From Salinicola sp. (GTDB taxonomy: Bacteria; Pseudomonadota; Gammaproteobacteria; Pseudomonadales; Halomonadaceae), in NCBI GenBank assembly GCA_002695065.1, contig NZNW01000013.1, positions 19,954-83,953 of the forward strand: a DNA stretch of 64,000 bases. The letters run 5' to 3'. The translations under genes were made by a program, and so were the position numbers. The notes under the pieces were generated by a model that searched no databases, had not been told where the DNA came from, and saw only the letters and a program-made list of their open reading frames with translations. Shown here piece after piece: positions 61,398 to 64,000 of this stretch (its first letter is position 1; each line of letters opens with the position of its first letter).

Positions 61398-62251
61398 GCA
61401 GGACGGATGGCTCCCGTTTCGGCAAGCTGCGAGAGATCGCGCGGCCGGACCGCGTGTTCGATTTCATGGTGCCGGCCCAGTCGCCGGTGGATGTGCGCCA
61501 CGGGCCGATCCTCTATCTGGAGGACGTCAGCGTCAGCTTCGATGGTTTCCGCGCCATCAACGGACTGAACCTGACCGTGGACGACGGCGAACTGCGCTGC
61601 ATCATCGGCCCCAACGGGGCGGGCAAGACCACGATGATGGACATCATCACCGGCAAGACCCGACCCGACAGCGGCCAGGTCTGGTTCGGCAGCCGGCACA
61701 ACCTCTTGACGCTGGACGAGCCCCAGATCGCCAACCTGGGCATCGGGCGCAAGTTCCAGAAACCGACGGTGTTCGAGGCGCTCGACGTCACCGAGAACCT
61801 GGAACTGGCGATGGCCGGCGATCGGCGTATCTGGAAGACCTTGCTGGCCCGGCTCGATCGGGAAGGTCAGGCGCGAATCGACGAGGTGCTGGAGACCATC
61901 GGCCTGACCGAGGAGCGATACCGTTTGGCCGGGGTGCTCTCCCACGGCCAGAAGCAGTGGCTCGAGATCGGCATGCTGTTGATGCAACGACCGCGGCTGC
62001 TGCTGGTGGACGAGCCGGTCGCGGGCATGACCGAGCCGGAAATGCATCGCACCGCGGAACTGTTGACGCGACTGGCGGGGCAGCAGTCGGTCGTCGTCGT
62101 CGAGCACGACATGGGCTTCGTGCGCTCGATCGCGCGGCAGGTCAGCGTGCTCCATCAGGGCAGCGTACTGGCGGAGGGCACGATGGACCAGGTCGCCAGC
62201 GACCCGCGGGTGATCGAGGTCTACCTCGGCGGCGACGAGGAGGCGGCCTGA
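61394..62251 (+). CDS. urtD: Urea ABC transporter ATP-binding protein UrtD
   Basis: LivG-type ATPase of 285 residues. Walker A GPNGAGKTTMMD near residue 74; signature LSHGQKQWLEIG near 187, with SHGQ replacing the usual SGGQ as in other UrtD proteins; Walker B LLLVDEPVAGM near 207; switch His in VVVEHDMGFV. Overlaps urtC (ATGA) and urtE (TGATG). Confidence 0.94.
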   Translation: MSRTDGSRFGKLREIARPDRVFDFMVPAQSPVDVRHGPILYLEDVSVSFDGFRAINGLNLTVDDGELRCIIGPNGAGKTTMMDIITGKTRPDSGQVWFGSRHNLLTLDEPQIANLGIGRKFQKPTVFEALDVTENLELAMAGDRRIWKTLLARLDREGQARIDEVLETIGLTEERYRLAGVLSHGQKQWLEIGMLLMQRPRLLLVDEPVAGMTEPEMHRTAELLTRLAGQQSVVVVEHDMGFVRSIARQVSVLHQGSVLAEGTMDQVASDPRVIEVYLGGDEEAA

Positions 62252-62946
62252 TGCTGAGTGTCGATAAGCTCAATCAGTACTATGGCGAGAGTCATATCCT
62301 GCGTGACCTGTCGCTCGAGGTGCCCGCCGGCCGCTGTACCTGCGTGATGGGCCGTAACGGCGTCGGCAAGACCACGCTGCTCAAGGCGATCATGGGCGAG
62401 GTCGCCGCGCGTAGCGGAACGATTCAGTTCGATGGCGAAGACATTCGCACGCGCCGGCCCGAGGTGCGTGCCGGCCTGGGAATCGGCTACGTGCCCCAGG
62501 GGCGTCAGATATTCGCCACGCTCACGGTGGAGGAGAACCTGCGTATCGGTCTGCCGGCGAGAAGAGACAGGCAGCGCCGGATTCCCGAGCGCATCTACGA
62601 ACTGTTTCCGGTGCTTCGGGAGATGCGCTATCGTCGAGGCGGCGACCTCTCCGGCGGTCAACAGCAGCAACTGGCGATCGGCCGGGCGCTGGTGCTCGAC
62701 CCGCGGCTGCTGATCCTGGACGAGCCGGGTGAAGGCATCCAGCCCAACATCGTGGCGCAGATCGGCGAGGTGATCCGGCGTCTCAATCGCGAGGATGGGC
62801 TGACGGTGCTGCTGGTGGAACAGAAACTGCCATTCGCGCGTCGATACGCCGATGGCTTCATGATCATGGATCGCGGCCAGGCCGTGGCCGGTGGCGACAT
62901 TGCCGACCTGAGCGACGATCTGATCAAGCGACATTTAACCGTATGA
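62251..62946 (+). CDS. urtE: Urea ABC transporter ATP-binding protein UrtE
   Basis: LivF-type ATPase of 231 residues from the ATG at 62251, overlapping urtD by one base. Walker A GRNGVGKTTLLK near residue 36; Q-loop VPQGRQIFATLTVEENL; signature LSGGQQQQLAIGRAL; Walker B LLILDEPGEGIQPN. Overlaps ureD by ATGA. Confidence 0.95.
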   Translation: MLSVDKLNQYYGESHILRDLSLEVPAGRCTCVMGRNGVGKTTLLKAIMGEVAARSGTIQFDGEDIRTRRPEVRAGLGIGYVPQGRQIFATLTVEENLRIGLPARRDRQRRIPERIYELFPVLREMRYRRGGDLSGGQQQQLAIGRALVLDPRLLILDEPGEGIQPNIVAQIGEVIRRLNREDGLTVLLVEQKLPFARRYADGFMIMDRGQAVAGGDIADLSDDLIKRHLTV

Positions 62947-63866
62947 CGGCAGAGCCTTCATGTCATTGGCAAGCGGCGCCGACGGATTCCGGGCACCGCT
63001 TCGACGCGAGCCGGCATTGGGGCGCCTCGCTGGCGCTGACGTTTGCCGCGCGTCCCGCCGACACTGGCGAGGCGATGCGGACGCGCCTGATTCGTGCGCG
63101 CCACCACGGCCCCTTGCGGGTGCAGCGACCCTTCTACCCGGAATCCCGGGTCGTGGGGCAGCCCGATCCTTGCCACGTCTATCTGCTCCATCCCCCGGGA
63201 GGGCTGGTCAGCGGCGATGCCCTCGCCATTGACGTGGCTGTGGGGGCGGGCGCTCATGCCGTCCTGACCACGCCGGCGGCGACCAAGCTCTACCGTGCCG
63301 ATAGCCACGGCGTCGCCTGGTCCCAGGCCAACCGACTCGTCGTCGACGACGGGGGGATGCTGGAGTGGCTACCCCAGGAGACGATCGCCTTCGACGGCTC
63401 GCGGGGCGAGCAGCGGACCGAGATCGCGCTGCGGGGGAGCGCGCGCTGCCTGGGTTGGGAGATCATGGCGCTGGGGCGCCCGGCCAGCCAATTGCCGTTC
63501 GAGAGCGGTCGCATCGAGCAGCGCTTTCGGCTGGTTCGCGACGGCCGGCCGCTGTGGCTCGAGCGCCAGCCGTTGGATCCGCTGCACCCGCGGTTCGTGG
63601 GCCGCTGGGGGCAGGGTGGCGCGACGGTCCAGGCGACGCTGTGGGCGGTGGGGCTGGCGGATCCGCAGCAGGCCGTGGCACGTCTGCGCGAGACGATGCC
63701 GGCCGCCAGGAACTGGGCGGTCACCCAGCGTCACGATGTACTGCTGCTGCGCTATCTGGGCCACTCACGCAACGAAGCCTGGGATCGTTGCAGCGCTGCC
63801 TGGCGTGAGCTCAGGCCGTTGCTTGTCGGACGCAACGCTTGTGAGCCGCGCATCTGGAGAACGTGA
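62943..63866 (+). CDS. ureD: Urease accessory protein UreD
   Basis: UreD/UreH, 307 residues, from the ATG at 62943 (ATGA overlap with urtE). It is a scaffold in the UreDFG complex that delivers nickel to apo-urease. Signatures: GPLRVQRPFYPE near residue 58, HPPGGLVSGD near 84, HAVLTTPAATKLYR near 105 and WLPQETIAFDG near 145. ureABC are expected next but the window ends first. The direct coupling of urea uptake to urease maturation makes this one urea-use operon under nitrogen control. Confidence 0.94.
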   Translation: MTAEPSCHWQAAPTDSGHRFDASRHWGASLALTFAARPADTGEAMRTRLIRARHHGPLRVQRPFYPESRVVGQPDPCHVYLLHPPGGLVSGDALAIDVAVGAGAHAVLTTPAATKLYRADSHGVAWSQANRLVVDDGGMLEWLPQETIAFDGSRGEQRTEIALRGSARCLGWEIMALGRPASQLPFESGRIEQRFRLVRDGRPLWLERQPLDPLHPRFVGRWGQGGATVQATLWAVGLADPQQAVARLRETMPAARNWAVTQRHDVLLLRYLGHSRNEAWDRCSAAWRELRPLLVGRNACEPRIWRT

Positions 63867-63928
63867 ATGGCTTTTTACAGCGCCCCGGAGCCGACGCATG
63901 GCCTTTTACAGCGCCCCGAAGCCGGCGC
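63867..63928 (+). repeat. 31-bp tandem duplication after ureD
   Basis: Two near-identical 31-base units at 63867-63897 and 63898-63928, each starting ATGGC and containing TTTTACAGCGCCCCG. No protein is supported. Confidence 0.85.
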
Positions 63929-63940
63929 AACATTGCAAAA

Positions 63941-63996
63941 CTCGTAGCTCGTAGCTCGTAGCTCGTAGCTCGTAGCTCGTAGCTCGTAGCTCGTAG
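63941..63996 (+). repeat. Heptanucleotide microsatellite (CTCGTAG)x8
   Basis: Eight perfect copies of CTCGTAG run from 63941 to 63996, just before the window end and before where ureA is expected. Seven is not a multiple of three, so in a coding region the count would shift frame; in the untranslated gap it would change spacing. The count may be longer beyond the window only if the unit resumes after the CCCG at 63997. Confidence 0.95.
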
Positions 63997-64000
63997 CCCG

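Noticed and set aside
63941..63996. CRISPR array
   Set aside because: Units are 7 bp with no spacers; it is a microsatellite.

Overview
The window is GC-rich, densely coding DNA from a gammaproteobacterium, most likely of the Halomonadaceae (Halomonas, Salinicola or a relative). This rests on the gacA(uvrY)-uvrC-pgsA-tRNA(Gly-Cys-Leu) block, a recC-recB-recD operon, a separate trpGDC operon with its own attenuator, serS-cysG, a BCCT osmolyte carrier and NtrC/sigma-54-type urea genes. The species is an inference; the gene content is read directly.

Layout. 1-6.2 kb: two PotB/PotC-like ABC permeases (the first cut by the window edge), then an opine-oxidase/hydrogen-cyanide-synthase-like oxidoreductase set (two DAO-type flavoproteins, a 2Fe-2S subunit, an FAD/NAD subunit) and a RidA protein. 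6.1-8.9 kb, opposite strand: an amidoligase/class-I glutamine amidotransferase pair and an EamA transporter. 9.1-19.6 kb: recC, recB, recD and a creatininase-family gene, all translationally coupled. 19.7-28.2 kb: an unusual cluster in two divergent arms that combines pterin/flavin-type enzymes (GTP cyclohydrolase II, RibD-like reductase, a degenerate PTPS/QueD homologue) with a glycosyltransferase, methyltransferase, flippase-like membrane protein, BchC-like dehydrogenase, CDP-alcohol phosphatidyltransferase and YceI lipocalin. Its product is not known to me, and it is the best candidate for an undescribed pathway. 28.2-33.3 kb: a deacylase and dusA, then a small accessory zone with an integrase remnant beside dusA, a SoxR-box-driven arylamine N-acetyltransferase, an orphan secreted protein and a duplicated tRNA-Gly 3' end. 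33.4-37.1 kb: conserved pgsA-uvrC-gacA and a tRNA-Ala. 37.8-40.5 kb: trp leader peptide and attenuator followed by trpG-trpD-trpC. 40.6-47.1 kb (minus): antiporter, trxC, LysE exporter and a D-2-hydroxyglutarate-dehydrogenase-like flavo/Fe-S enzyme. 47.4-53.0 kb: serS, a cysG with a worn N-terminal half, a cNMP/CBS/nucleotidyltransferase protein coupled to a DEDDh exonuclease. 53.1-56.9 kb: BCCT transporter and a DmdC-like acyl-CoA dehydrogenase behind a PsrA-like operator. 56.9-64.0 kb: an NtrC-like site and a sigma-54 promoter, then urtABCDE and ureD, ending in a heptanucleotide repeat just before where the urease subunits should begin.

Regulatory DNA is unusually readable here: a complete trp attenuator, a near-consensus SoxR box, a -24/-12 promoter with an upstream NtrC-like site, a fatty-acid-type TetR operator and an unassigned 7-5-7 inverted repeat in the divergent promoter of the pterin/lipid-like cluster.
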